The notes: a model not told the origin generated them from the letters alone. Positions 44,525-53,311 are shown, numbered from the stretch's first letter. The stretch is 64,000 nt of DNA from JAPYTK01 sp964401935 (GCA_964401935.1 CAYOAL010000029.1:14867-78866), one strand, 5' to 3'. Made by a program: numbers and translations.

Positions 44525-45622
44525 ATGAGCCAGTTCGCTACCGAGCTCGCGACCGTGGTCACTGCGCAGGCGCGCGCAGCCCGTGGGGCGCCCGACGTGG
44601 CCTACGCGCTCCCCTGGTACCTCGTGCTCGGCCGACCCGGCACCGGCCGCACCACGGCCATCCGCGCGCTCAACTTGAGCTGGCCCTGGGGGGACGGACC
44701 GGTGGTGATGCAGACGATGTCGCTCTGCACCTACTGGATGCCCGAGAAGGCGGTGTTCATCGAACCGGAGAGCCAGGTGCTCGGTCCGTCGCGACAACAC
44801 GGGCGCCTCGACGAGCTCTGCGGCGCGCTCAAGCTCGTGCGCCCGCGCGAGCCCATCGACGGCATCCTCTTGTTGGTGAGCGTCCCCCTGCTGGCCGACT
44901 CGAGCGACGACGCCGTCGACGACTACGCCAAGGAGCTGCGCAAAGACCTCATCGACGTGGGACGCGCGCTCGGCGCCGACGTGCCCACCTACATCCTCGT
45001 CACCGGTTACGACGACCTCTGGGGCTTCGGCGACGCCTTCCGCTGGGGTCCCGCCCGCGTCGACGAGGAGCCGTGGGGCTTCAACCTCCCGGTCAACATC
45101 ACCGCCGCGGACACGCCGGCCCGCGTGCAGACCGAGCTCGACGGGCTCATGGCCCGCATCGAGTCGATGTGTTTCGACAAGCTGTCGGCCGAGAACAAGC
45201 CGGAAGAGCGGGTGCGGGCCTTCCAGCACCTCGCCGAGGCGCGAGCAGTGCTGACCAAGCTCGGCGAGCTCTTGAAGACCGTCACCCTCGACAACGCCTA
45301 CGAGCGCGCCCCCTGGATGCGTGCGCTGGCCATCGGGAGCGGCGTCCCCTCCACCGGCCAGCGACTGCGCCACGACGCTCAGCGCCTGACGACGATGGGC
45401 TTTCAGCTCCCCCAACAGAGCGGCACCCCAACTCCGGGCGGCATGCCGCTGCATCACCTGGTGGATCGCATCCTGATGCCCGAGCGCGACATCGTGCCCA
45501 CCATCAAGCGCTGGCGCGACGACAAGCTGCTGGTGCTCCTGTTCATGCTCGGCGGCGTGCTCTGGCTGGGCATCGTCATCCTCGTGATCGCGCGCTCGCT
45601 CGGCTACGCGCCCCCACGCTGA
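44525..45622 (+). CDS. tssM: TssM/IcmF N-terminal domain protein, truncated
   Basis: 365 residues. It matches only the N-terminal cytoplasmic domain of IcmF/TssM ('WYLVLGRPGTGRTTAIRALNLSWP', 'ICLLLVSVPLL'-like strands 'IDGILLLVSVPLLAD', 'VPTYILVTGYDDLWGFGDAF') plus one C-terminal membrane segment 'LLVLLFMLGGVLWLGIVILVIA'. A full TssM is about 1100-1200 residues with a large periplasmic domain, which is missing. The Walker A loop is G36-x4-G41-R42-T43, with Arg in place of the catalytic Lys, so nucleotide binding or hydrolysis may be altered. It is coupled to tssL by a 4-base gap. The 3' flank holds the dispersed repeat. Confidence 0.8.
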   Translation: MSQFATELATVVTAQARAARGAPDVAYALPWYLVLGRPGTGRTTAIRALNLSWPWGDGPVVMQTMSLCTYWMPEKAVFIEPESQVLGPSRQHGRLDELCGALKLVRPREPIDGILLLVSVPLLADSSDDAVDDYAKELRKDLIDVGRALGADVPTYILVTGYDDLWGFGDAFRWGPARVDEEPWGFNLPVNITAADTPARVQTELDGLMARIESMCFDKLSAENKPEERVRAFQHLAEARAVLTKLGELLKTVTLDNAYERAPWMRALAIGSGVPSTGQRLRHDAQRLTTMGFQLPQQSGTPTPGGMPLHHLVDRILMPERDIVPTIKRWRDDKLLVLLFMLGGVLWLGIVILVIARSLGYAPPR

Positions 45623-45651
45623 CGGCCCGAACGTCACGAACGGACGTCGCA

Positions 45652-45830
45652 GACCGGACCAGAAAAGAACCCGGGCCTTGCGGCAGCACCCAACAGGAAA
45701 CTCGAGACCCGACCGGAAACGACCGAGCTCTCGCGAAGCGCGCTTGGGCGTTGGGGCCCCAACCGCAACGCGGTAGGAGGGGGGACACGCGCGCAGCGTG
45801 AGGGGGAGGGTGCGGAGCCCCCTCCAGCAA
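45652..45830 (+). repeat. dispersed 3'-flanking repeat, 1.5 units
   Basis: A truncated unit (45652-45710, GACCGGACC...AACAGGAAACTCGAG) precedes a fuller one from GACCGGAAAC at 45711 to about 45830. Shared blocks are GCTCTCGCGAAGCGCGCTTGGG, GTTGGGGCCCC, CGCAACGCGGTAGGAGGGGG and GCGCGCAGCGTG. The tail hairpin is GGAGGG/CCCTCC. Same family as 2091-2345, here just after the tssM-like stop and between convergent genes. Confidence 0.85.
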
Positions 45831-45832
45831 AC

Positions 45833-46657
45833 TCAGTTCGGCTTGCGCGCCGACACCGTGCCGATGTTCACCGTGAGCTCGAAGGGGATCTCCGACCAGT
45901 ACTTCGCGATCGCGTGGCAGGCGTAGTCCCAGGCCGCATCCACGCCTGCCTCCACCGGAATGGAGGCGCGCACGTCGGGCCCTACCACCAGCCGGGCGAT
46001 GGGATCGTCGAGGAAGTCGCGGCCGTTCTCGAAGGTGATGGCCACGAGCTCGATGCCCACGTCGACCTCGAGGAACCCCGCCTGCTCGATCTGCGTCACC
46101 AAGCTCTCGGGGTTGGGCCGGTGGGTGAAGGCAGCGTCCACCGCCTCGCCGAAGTGGGGCTGGTCGTGACGGAGCGCGTACTCACGGAGCATGTCGTAGA
46201 TCTCGGGGAACGACCCTCGCAGCGGGAGCGAGGTGACCATCTGTCCGCCCCCGAGGAGCAGGCGGTGGTGCTCCGCGAACATCGCCGCGAAGTCGCCGCG
46301 AAGCCCCAGCGGGTGCAGCGAGAAGGCGTGCGTGAACACCTCCGGCGAGAGGGGCGTGGGGAGGACGTCGGCGTGCACGTAGCTCGCCGCGACGCCGCTG
46401 ATGAGGCTCGCCTTGGTGCGCGCGAGCTCGAGCGCCGCCGCCGAGCCGTCCACGCCGGTGACGGTGCAGCCCGGCAGCTGCCGACCGATCGCGGCGGCGG
46501 GGTAGCCGGTGCGACAGCCAAGGTGGACCACGACCGCCGGGTGAAACGGCAACAGGAGAGGCACCGCGAGGTCACCGAACACCTGGATGTAGCGCGACAC
46601 GACGAGCGACTCGTAGATGGCTGCCTCTGCCGCCGTCATGCCGCCCCCCAAGGTCAT
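45833..46657 (-). CDS. SAM-dependent methyltransferase-like protein
   Basis: 274 residues from ATG 46657. A class I methyltransferase pattern is visible: motif I 'VVVHLGCRTGYPAAAIGRQLPGC' with the glycine-rich segment, then 'TGVDGSAAALELAR' (acidic ribose ligand D), 'YVHADVLPTPLSPEVFTHAFSLHPL' and 'LLLGGGQMVTSLPLRG'. The first Gly box is 'HLGCRTG', close to 'DLGCGTG'. The acceptor is unknown. The ATG overlaps the stop of the HEAT-like gene by four bases (ATGA), so the two are coupled. Confidence 0.8.
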   Translation of the reverse strand: MTLGGGMTAAEAAIYESLVVSRYIQVFGDLAVPLLLPFHPAVVVHLGCRTGYPAAAIGRQLPGCTVTGVDGSAAALELARTKASLISGVAASYVHADVLPTPLSPEVFTHAFSLHPLGLRGDFAAMFAEHHRLLLGGGQMVTSLPLRGSFPEIYDMLREYALRHDQPHFGEAVDAAFTHRPNPESLVTQIEQAGFLEVDVGIELVAITFENGRDFLDDPIARLVVGPDVRASIPVEAGVDAAWDYACHAIAKYWSEIPFELTVNIGTVSARKPN

Positions 46658-47307
46658 GGGTCCTCGCCCTTCAAGAGCGAAATTGCCTCCCCTGCGAGAT
46701 CGCCGATGGCCACCTCCGCCTCCGCGTCGTCCTCCTCCCCGAGCACGCTCGTGCGCTCGTCGTCGAGCAACGCCTCGAGGGGCTTCACCGCGGCCGGATC
46801 GCCCACCTCGACGAGCGCCTCGATGGCCGCCGCCACCGCGTCCGGATCGTCGTGCTCGAGGAACTTGGACAGGAGCGCCACCACGCCCCCCTCGGGCACC
46901 TCCACCAGCACGTAGGGCAGCTCCACGAGCGCGTTCGACCCCTTGCCGAGGGTCGAGAGAGCACGCTCCACCGCCTGTGCCACCTCCTTGAAGCGATCGA
47001 AGGCGAGGCCCTGCAGCTGCTCGCCGGCCTCGTTGCGCGCCTCCGGGTGCTCGCTGTCGAGCACCCGGATCAGCAGATCGGCGACGTCGGGCCCGTCGAG
47101 CTCGCCGAGGAGCCGGGCGAGGCACGAGAGCCGCACCACCGCCTCCTCGGACGCCCCCTTCGCCGCCTCTTCGACGCCGTCGCGGATCGTCGCCACGAGC
47201 TCGTCACGTCCTTTTGGGGTCTCGGCCAGCGCGGCCAGCTCGTCGTGCAGACGGCGCGCCTCACGCTCGGCCTCGAACAAAGCACTCAGTTGATTGGTGA
47301 CCGACAC
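46654..47307 (-). CDS. HEAT-repeat-like alpha-helical protein
   Basis: 217 residues from GTG 47307 (VSVTNQLSALF). It is almost entirely helical with repeated units such as 'EEAVVRLSCLARLLGELDGPDVADLLIRVLDSEHPEARNEAGEQLQGL' and 'VVALLSKFLEHDDPDAVAAAIEALVEVGDPAAVKPLEALLDD', typical of HEAT/PBS-lyase-type repeats that mediate protein-protein contacts. The frame is open upstream to 47346. It is translationally coupled to the methyltransferase gene downstream. Confidence 0.72.
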   Translation of the reverse strand: MSVTNQLSALFEAEREARRLHDELAALAETPKGRDELVATIRDGVEEAAKGASEEAVVRLSCLARLLGELDGPDVADLLIRVLDSEHPEARNEAGEQLQGLAFDRFKEVAQAVERALSTLGKGSNALVELPYVLVEVPEGGVVALLSKFLEHDDPDAVAAAIEALVEVGDPAAVKPLEALLDDERTSVLGEEDDAEAEVAIGDLAGEAISLLKGEDP

Positions 47308-47391
47308 CCCCGCACGGGTATCAACGGCGCCGGAACGACGCAACAAATCCTCGTCGTTCGCCCCCCGCGCCGGGCTCGAGGCCGCCCCCGC

Positions 47392-48225
47392 TCACTTCGG
47401 CGCGGGGGCGGGCACGAGGGGGAGCACGTTGCGCGCGTCCACCGACACGCTGTGGCGCACGAGCTCCGCGAGGTGCTCGGCCGGCCCCGCCAGCGCCGCC
47501 TGCTCCTGGCGCACCTCGAAATACACGAAGGGCTCCGCCTCTTCCCCGTCGCCGACGAAACCCACCACCGCCATCGGGCCGAGCCGCGCGCCGCTCGTGA
47601 TGCTCGGCCCAGGACGAGCCAAGTTGCCGTAAAACACCAGGAGCTCGCGCACACCCGCGGCCGAGGCGTGCTCCACCCGGTGTTTCACCACCACCGTGAT
47701 GCCGTAGAGCTCGCCCACCAGCACCACCTCCGGTCGGCTCGTCTGGCCCTCGAGATCGATCAGGGTCACCGGCGCGTCGGGCTCGGTCACGAGCTTGATG
47801 CCGAGCCGCGGGGGTTCACCCGGTGCCGGCGGCTCGGTGTCGGTGCCCACCGCGATCACCGGGCTCACGGGCAGCTGATACGCCGCATACGGCTCCGGCC
47901 GCGCGGGGAGCCGCGGGATGCTCTCGGTCGGCGCCGTCATCTTCAAGTAGGCCGGGCTCGGGGGCACCTCCGCGAGCCGTCGCAGCCGGGCGTCGAGGCG
48001 CTCGGCGGCCCCCGGGAGCGGCAGACACGTCAAGCCGTCGCCGCTGCGCTCCGGGAGCGTCCGCGGCGGGCAGCGCCATGGCTCGAGGGCGAGGCTCTCC
48101 GACGACGGGGTCGCGAGGGGCCCCGCGACGGCCGCCGGCGCCACCTCGTAAAGGCGCGGTGGCGCCCCGAGGAGCGCGAGGACCGCTACCCCGAGGGCGC
48201 CTTGGGTGAGTGGATGCAGGGTCAT
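47392..48225 (-). CDS. degenerate M23 (LytM)-like exported protein
   Basis: 277 residues with an N-terminal signal segment (MTLHPLTQGALGVAVLALLG). The C-terminal half follows the M23 fold: 'VLVGELYGITVVVKHRV' (G-YG-x-V-x-I-x-H strand), 'ELLVFYGNLARPGPSITSGARLGPMAVVGFVGDG' and 'PFVYFEVRQ' at the place of the family's 'hLHFEvR' block. The H-x-H dyad and the first H-x3-D ligand set are not found, so zinc binding is probably lost. It may bind peptidoglycan or act as an activator rather than a peptidase. This is inference from the pattern. It precedes the response-regulator gene by 9 bases. Confidence 0.6.
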   Translation of the reverse strand: MTLHPLTQGALGVAVLALLGAPPRLYEVAPAAVAGPLATPSSESLALEPWRCPPRTLPERSGDGLTCLPLPGAAERLDARLRRLAEVPPSPAYLKMTAPTESIPRLPARPEPYAAYQLPVSPVIAVGTDTEPPAPGEPPRLGIKLVTEPDAPVTLIDLEGQTSRPEVVLVGELYGITVVVKHRVEHASAAGVRELLVFYGNLARPGPSITSGARLGPMAVVGFVGDGEEAEPFVYFEVRQEQAALAGPAEHLAELVRHSVSVDARNVLPLVPAPAPK

Positions 48226-48234
48226 GGGTCGCCG

Positions 48235-48918
48235 TCACGGCACGAGCTTGTACCCATAACCGTACACGGTGAGGATGTGTTTCGGCTTGTCCGGCTTGCG
48301 CTCGAGCTTCTTGCGCAGCTTCACCACGAAATTGTCGACGGTGCGGTTCGACGGGCCCGCGGTGAGCCCCCACACCTTCTGCAAGATCTCCTCCCGCGAC
48401 ACGGGCTGTCCGGCGCGCTCGTGCAGCAACCGCAAGAGCCCCACCTCGTAGAACGAGAGCTGCTCTGGCCCCTTGCCTCGGTCCACCGTCTGGGCCGTCA
48501 GATCGATGGTCGCCGGGCCGATCATGAACGCCTCGACGAGCTCGGCGGGTCGCTCGGCGCGCCGGAGGATGGCTCGCATCCGCGCGACCAGCTCTCCAAT
48601 GCTGAAGGGCTTGGTGATGTAGTCGTCGGCGCCCGCGTCGAGACCGCGGATCTTGTCGGCCTCGCCGCTGCGCGCGGTGAGCATGAGGATCGGCACGAAC
48701 CGGTCGAGCTGCCGGAGCTGCTCACACACCACGAAGCCGTTCGTGTCGGGCAGCATGAGATCGAGGATCACCGCGTTGGGCTTGGTGTCTCGTGCGAGCG
48801 CGACCCCCTTCTTGCCGTTGTCCGCCGACACCACCTCGAAGCCCTCGAACACGAGCGAATCGGTGAGGCCCAGCACGATGTGGGGCTCGTCCTCGATGAT
48901 GAGGATTTTCTTTTTCAT
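48235..48918 (-). CDS. OmpR/PhoB-family response regulator
   Basis: 227 residues. Receiver with E9-D10-E11, phospho-acceptor D53 in 'AVILDLMLPDTNG', 'LMLTARSG' and 'YITKPFSIGEL'. Winged-helix domain with 'LSFYEVGLLRLLHERAGQPVSREEILQKVWG' and the end 'ILTVYGYGYKLVP'. No cognate kinase is adjacent. The ATG at 48918 starts directly with the receiver. A terminator-like hairpin separates it from the VWA gene. Confidence 0.92.
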   Translation of the reverse strand: MKKKILIIEDEPHIVLGLTDSLVFEGFEVVSADNGKKGVALARDTKPNAVILDLMLPDTNGFVVCEQLRQLDRFVPILMLTARSGEADKIRGLDAGADDYITKPFSIGELVARMRAILRRAERPAELVEAFMIGPATIDLTAQTVDRGKGPEQLSFYEVGLLRLLHERAGQPVSREEILQKVWGLTAGPSNRTVDNFVVKLRKKLERKPDKPKHILTVYGYGYKLVP

Positions 48919-48942
48919 CCCTCCCTAGCCGTTTAGCCACAA

Positions 48943-48983
48943 AATGGCGGCGGGCCCAGAGCCAAAGGCCCGGGCCCGCGTCC
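48943..48983 (-). terminator. probable terminator downstream of the VWA lipoprotein gene
   Basis: GCGGGCCC (48950-48957) pairs perfectly with GGGCCCGC (48972-48979), and on the minus strand GCCATTTTG follows. It lies between the VWA stop (49027) and the response regulator start (48918). Confidence 0.6.
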
Positions 48984-49026
48984 GTGCCCCGCGCGAGCTC
49001 CCCAGGGAGAGCTCACGCCGAGCGCG

Positions 49027-51372
49027 TCACTCGCCGGTGCAGGTGATGAAGAGCACCGCGCCCGCGGCGCCTTCGCCATCACCCACGAAGCGGATGATGC
49101 GCTTCTCGTTCTCGGGGCACTTGGCCACGATCTCGGAGTTGCCGAGCGGAGGCGCCGTCGACGCGTCCACGTAGCACCAGCCGTGCACCGCGTCGCCGCT
49201 CGAGTTCACCGGGTTGTCGGCCACGTCCTCCTGGCAGGCGTCGAGATCGTCGCCCGTCAGCTGCGTGATCTCGCAGAAGCAGTTGTAGATCTCGCCGCCC
49301 GCGGCGTCCTTGGTGATGGGATCGGCCTTGGCCGCCACCACCGCCGGCGAGTTCTGATCGATCGCGCGCCGACCGTTGGTCCCGTCGCACACGCTGCTGC
49401 ACTCGCCGCCCGACACGATGCGGGCCTCGAGGATGATGCACGGCACCTGGCCCTCCGCGTTCGGGGTGAGCGAGCGCGGGAGGCACTGGCCGCCGAGGGC
49501 CTGCTTGAGACGCTCGACGATGGCGCCGACGGCGGGGCGGTAGCCAAAGTCGAACTGGCCCAGGTTGGTCTGCTGGGCCGGGCAGATGGAGCCCACGATG
49601 CCCTGCGTGCCCACCGAGCGGAGCACCGCCAGCTCCCGGACGCCGGGATAGGCCTTGGCGCGGAGCTGACTGGTGCCGTTGCAGAGCGGGTTATCGGTCC
49701 CCATGTTGCCGTTGCAGTCGCAGCTCTGCTGGCCGGTGCAGTCGCGCGTGATCGGCATCTGCGTCTGGGCGTCCACGAGATCGAAGATGCACGCGTACTG
49801 GAGATCGTCACGCTGCGGGATGTCGTACTCGTGGCCGTTGATGCTGTTGCCGTTGCCGGAGTTCACGAGCGCTTCACCGGTCACCGGGTTCGCGCCGCTC
49901 CGCTGCGAGACCGACTCGATCATGAGCGGATCGGTGGGGAGGCAGCTCCCCTGGTGGTAGCAGCTCGGATCGCCGAGGATGATGTCCCAGGTGCCGTTGA
50001 CCGCGAGCTCGGCGCCGCTCTGGAAACCGCCCACCGGCTCGCCCTCGATGTTCAGACCCGCCAGCAGATCCGGCTGGCCGCTCTCGTTCTTGCGGGCGAT
50101 GTCTTGCCACGGCACGCCGATGATGCCGGCCACGAACACGAGGCCGGGGTCGCGCACCGCGTTGTTGTCATCGTTGGGGTTGAGGTCGATGAACAGCGGG
50201 TTGGGAACCTCTTGCGCGCTGCGGTTGGGCACCTGCGTCGAGGTGAGAGCCCTGGTGTAGCGCTCGATGGGGTAGAGGAAGTCGATGCCGAAGCGCCGCT
50301 TCTGATCCCAGCAGCGGAGGTTGATGTGGTCATCCAGCGCGGACAGCGCGCCGGAGCAGTTATCGGCGCTGTCGTCGCAGCCCGGGCCCGGGCCCTGCCC
50401 ACACGAACGGCAGCACTCGCTGTTCGGATCGCTCGCGCACGCGGCGCGGGCTGGGGGCAGGTGGTAGGGGTTGTTGGTGCCCGGTTGGAGGATCTGGGCC
50501 GAGAAGTAGAACTGGCCGCCGGCGCGGATCGAGCAGTCGTTCTCGTCGGCGAGCATGATGATCGCGAGCAGCGAGTCGGGGCGGAGGAAGTCTGCGCGCA
50601 TCTTCAACAGATCGTCGTCGACGCCTTGCAGCTTCGCGTTGTTCCCCTCGATGGTGATCTCCTTGTAGGGATCCGGCTCGACGAGGAACCGGTACCACGA
50701 CTCGAGGATCGCCTCGTAGCCGCAGCCCACCTCGCCGGCGCCGCCCACCAGCTCCTGCACGTTGGTGTTCAGCGCCGCCAGGCTCGTCTCGCCCTGCGGG
50801 TTGTGGGACGGGTTGGCGGTGTCCGGATCCCACACCAAGAAGCCGAGGTTCTGATACGTCGGCACCGCGTCGCCCGAGCCACCGCGGGAGATCAGGTGCC
50901 CGCGGTCGTTCTCGGTTGGGTTGTTCGCCCCGGAGCACGCGTCGGCGCCGTTGCCACCGAGGCTCGAGGTGATGACGCCGATGTGGATGTCGAGGATGGG
51001 GCTAAACTCGCGCTCGCTCCCGGCCGGACAGTCGGCGAGCGGGTCGGCGGGCTGCTGATCCGAAGGCAAGGGCATCCCCGCGTCGTCGACGCAGGCCGGG
51101 TTCACCAGCTGCTGCACCAAGTCGGGCACCGCGAGCTTGAGGATCTCCTGCTTGTCCGCCATCGAGCGCGAGTTGTCGATGACGAGGAGCAGATCGATCT
51201 TGTCGACGGCGCTCTGGGTGAGGCGCTCGATGATGGTCGACGTGGTCCGCGGCTCGACCGGCTCGATCGGTCGGTCGAGGCAGCCGACGGCTCCGGTGGC
51301 GGTCGCTCCAACCACCGCGGCGGTCATCGCGCCTACCCGAAGGAACTGGCGCCAACGTTTCTTCTCTTGCAT
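49027..51372 (-). CDS. VWA-domain lipoprotein with disulfide-rich regions
   Basis: 781 residues from ATG 51372. The signal ends in lipobox 'TGAVGC' (Cys31). A von Willebrand factor A-like domain starts with 'KIDLLLVIDNSRSMADKQ'; D66-x-S68-x-S70 is the MIDAS metal site. Long loops with many Cys follow, including 'CASDPNSECCRSCGQGPGPGCDDSADNCSG'-type clusters (split by other residues), and a C-terminal Cys-rich segment ('CNCFCEI'-like 'IYNCFCEIT', 'CTGQQSCDCNG'). The size and Cys pattern match VWA lipoproteins frequent in Myxococcota, presumed adhesion or surface proteins. A candidate structured RNA (51401-51469) sits just upstream of its start, and a GGAGA RBS is 7 bases away. Confidence 0.82.
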   Translation of the reverse strand: MQEKKRWRQFLRVGAMTAAVVGATATGAVGCLDRPIEPVEPRTTSTIIERLTQSAVDKIDLLLVIDNSRSMADKQEILKLAVPDLVQQLVNPACVDDAGMPLPSDQQPADPLADCPAGSEREFSPILDIHIGVITSSLGGNGADACSGANNPTENDRGHLISRGGSGDAVPTYQNLGFLVWDPDTANPSHNPQGETSLAALNTNVQELVGGAGEVGCGYEAILESWYRFLVEPDPYKEITIEGNNAKLQGVDDDLLKMRADFLRPDSLLAIIMLADENDCSIRAGGQFYFSAQILQPGTNNPYHLPPARAACASDPNSECCRSCGQGPGPGCDDSADNCSGALSALDDHINLRCWDQKRRFGIDFLYPIERYTRALTSTQVPNRSAQEVPNPLFIDLNPNDDNNAVRDPGLVFVAGIIGVPWQDIARKNESGQPDLLAGLNIEGEPVGGFQSGAELAVNGTWDIILGDPSCYHQGSCLPTDPLMIESVSQRSGANPVTGEALVNSGNGNSINGHEYDIPQRDDLQYACIFDLVDAQTQMPITRDCTGQQSCDCNGNMGTDNPLCNGTSQLRAKAYPGVRELAVLRSVGTQGIVGSICPAQQTNLGQFDFGYRPAVGAIVERLKQALGGQCLPRSLTPNAEGQVPCIILEARIVSGGECSSVCDGTNGRRAIDQNSPAVVAAKADPITKDAAGGEIYNCFCEITQLTGDDLDACQEDVADNPVNSSGDAVHGWCYVDASTAPPLGNSEIVAKCPENEKRIIRFVGDGEGAAGAVLFITCTGE

Positions 51373-51751
51373 CGCTGTCTCCGTGAAGCTCGTCCAGAGT
51401 GAGGCTCGCGTTGGGAGCCCGGAAATGAGGACCCGACGCACGTGAGCTGGCAAAAGCTACGTGAGCCTCCACCGATACCCGCAATCGTGCGCAGACTCCA
51501 TAGGCAACCGCAGTGCCAAGCGTATTGTGCCTCCCCGCGATCGCGCTTGTCACCTGTGAACGTTCTTGAAATCACGGGTACGCAGCGAAAGACGACCGGT
51601 GCTCGACCGCGCCTCTCGGCAGCCCGCAGCGACCGAAGAGCCATCTCGGTTGTCCATCGCGAGTCGATACGTCAACAAAGTTGGCGCTTCACCCCCTCGG
51701 CCCGGGACGCTTGTGCTTTGATTCCGCGACGATCTGTGGTTTGTGGGCGCC
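51373..51751. other. 379-bp divergent intergenic region
   Basis: It separates the VWA gene (minus) from mgtE (plus). It contains the 69-nt three-way-junction structure at 51401-51469. The rest shows no feature I can support. It is somewhat AT-richer than coding DNA near 51550-51740 and may contain promoters for both genes. Confidence 0.5.
51401..51469. ncRNA. candidate structured RNA, three-way junction (strand undetermined)
   Basis: The sequence folds with no unpaired junction bases: P1 GAGGCTC (51401-51407) with GAGCCTC (51463-51469); P2 GCGTTGGG (51408-51415) with CCCGACGC (51432-51439, one T-G pair); P3 ACGT+AGCT (51440-51443, 51445-51448, one bulged G) with AGCTACGT (51455-51462). Branches abut exactly. 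It lies 28 bases 5' of the VWA start on the minus strand and 282 bases 5' of mgtE on the plus strand, so it could be a leader element for either. No known family fits convincingly. Confidence 0.5.
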
Positions 51752-53131
51752 ATGCGCGTCGCCGTGGCCATCGTCCCCGAGGTGCGTGAGCTCCTGAAGC
51801 AAGATCCAGCGCAGCTCGCGGCCCTGCTGGACGAGATCCACAACGAGGATCTCGCAGATCTGCTGGAGCTCCTCGACGAGGGCGAGGCCATGCTCGTGCT
51901 CGAGCACCTCGGGGTCGACGCCGCCGCCGACGTCTTCGAGCGGCTCGAGGGCCACGAGCAGGCCGAGATGATCGAGCAGTTCGGGGCCGAGCGCCTGGCC
52001 CCCATCGTGAGCGAGATGGCGCCCGACGACCGGGTCGATCTGGTCGAGGCGCTGCCCGATCCCATCGGCGATGCGCTGCTCGACGCGCTCGATCCCGAGG
52101 CGCGCACCGAGGTGGAGACCCTGCTCGGCTGGCCCGAGGACACCGCCGGCGGCCTCATGACCACCGATCTGGTGCGCCTCTCGCCGGATCTCACCGTCAA
52201 CGAGGTGATCCAGCGGCTGCGCGAGCAGGCCGACGAGGTCGAGACCATCTACTACATCTACGGGGTGGAGGACGACGGCCGCCTCAGCGGCGTGGCCTCG
52301 ATCCGCGATCTCATCCTCGCCGACGGCGACACCAGGCTCCGCGACGTGATGAGCGAACACATGCACTCGGTGCCGCCGGACATGGATCAGGAGGAGGTGG
52401 CGCGCACCCTCAAGAAGTACGACTTCACCGCGGTCCCCGTCGTGGATGGCGAGGGGCGCCTGCTCGGTCTCATCACCGTCGACGACGTGATGGATGTCGT
52501 GGAGGAGGAGCAAGACGAAGACGTGCACCGCCTCGCCGCGGTCGAGCCGATGGACGACACCTACTTCAACACCAGCTGGCTCACGTTTTTGCAGAAGCGC
52601 GCGCCGTGGCTCGCGGTGCTGTTCGTGGGCCAGTTCGTCACCGAATCGCTCATCCGCCGCTACGACCCCATCATCCAGGCCGTCACCCAGCTCACCTTCT
52701 ACCTGCCGATGTTGATCTCGACCGGCGGCAACAGCGGCGGCCAGTCGGCGTCGCTCATCATTCGCGGGCTCGCCACCGAGGAGGTCACGGTGGCAGACTG
52801 GTGGCGGGTGTTGCTGCGCGAGCTCGGCCAAGGGCTCTTGTTGGGGATCGGGCTCGGCCTCATCGGGGTCATGCGGGTGCTGATGATCGGCGAAGGGCAC
52901 GGGATGGCCGCCACGATCGGGGTGACGGTGATCGCGATCGTCCTGTTGGGTTGCACCGTCGGCGCCATGTTGCCGCTCATTTTGCAGCGGGTCGGTCTCG
53001 ACCCGGCGACGAGCTCGACCCCGTTCATCGCCACGCTCGTCGACGTGCTGGGTATCCTCATCTACTTCACCGTGGCCCAGCTGGTGCTCTCCAGCATGAT
53101 CGCCGGCGCCGCCGCGCCCCTCGCCCCGTGA
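51752..53131 (+). CDS. mgtE: magnesium transporter MgtE
   Basis: 459 residues from ATG 51752; a GTG 9 bases earlier is also in frame. Three parts are visible: MgtE N-domain (about 5-120, 'LADLLELLDEGEAMLVLEHL' repeats), CBS pair (about 125-255, 'ITVDDVMDVVEEE' end), and five membrane segments (about 270-455). These include 'WLAVLFVGQFVTESLIRRYD', 'FYLPMLISTGGNSGGQSASLIIRGLA' (pore helix region with the conserved N-x-G) and 'TPFIATLVDVLGILIYFTVAQLVL' with the Asp of the Mg2+-binding pore. It imports Mg2+ and is gated by cytoplasmic Mg2+ on the N and CBS domains. Confidence 0.93.
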   Translation: MRVAVAIVPEVRELLKQDPAQLAALLDEIHNEDLADLLELLDEGEAMLVLEHLGVDAAADVFERLEGHEQAEMIEQFGAERLAPIVSEMAPDDRVDLVEALPDPIGDALLDALDPEARTEVETLLGWPEDTAGGLMTTDLVRLSPDLTVNEVIQRLREQADEVETIYYIYGVEDDGRLSGVASIRDLILADGDTRLRDVMSEHMHSVPPDMDQEEVARTLKKYDFTAVPVVDGEGRLLGLITVDDVMDVVEEEQDEDVHRLAAVEPMDDTYFNTSWLTFLQKRAPWLAVLFVGQFVTESLIRRYDPIIQAVTQLTFYLPMLISTGGNSGGQSASLIIRGLATEEVTVADWWRVLLRELGQGLLLGIGLGLIGVMRVLMIGEGHGMAATIGVTVIAIVLLGCTVGAMLPLILQRVGLDPATSSTPFIATLVDVLGILIYFTVAQLVLSSMIAGAAAPLAP

Positions 53132-53311
53132 CGCGCCGCCCCCTTCACGCGGGAGCTTCCGTGAAAAACTGCGGCAACTCTCGCCTCCCCCAAGCGATGG
53201 ATCATCGAGAGTGGAGACCACACGCGCGCGGGCCGGAGCGACCGCCGGCTTGACGCGTCACAGGGGGGCGCGTACCGCTTCCCTCCCCACGAGAAGACGA
53301 GAGGAAGAGCC

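Noticed and set aside
43891..45622. A complete type VI secretion system
   Set aside because: Only TssL- and TssM-N-like genes are present; neighbours are eno, panE, a methyltransferase and other unrelated genes.
51390..51540. M-box (Mg2+) riboswitch before mgtE
   Set aside because: Blocks resembling M-box sequence occur (GTGAGGCTC, GCCCGGAAA, CAGTGCCAAGC), but their pairing and spacing do not reproduce the M-box fold; the three-way junction is a different structure. An Infernal search against RF00380 would settle it.
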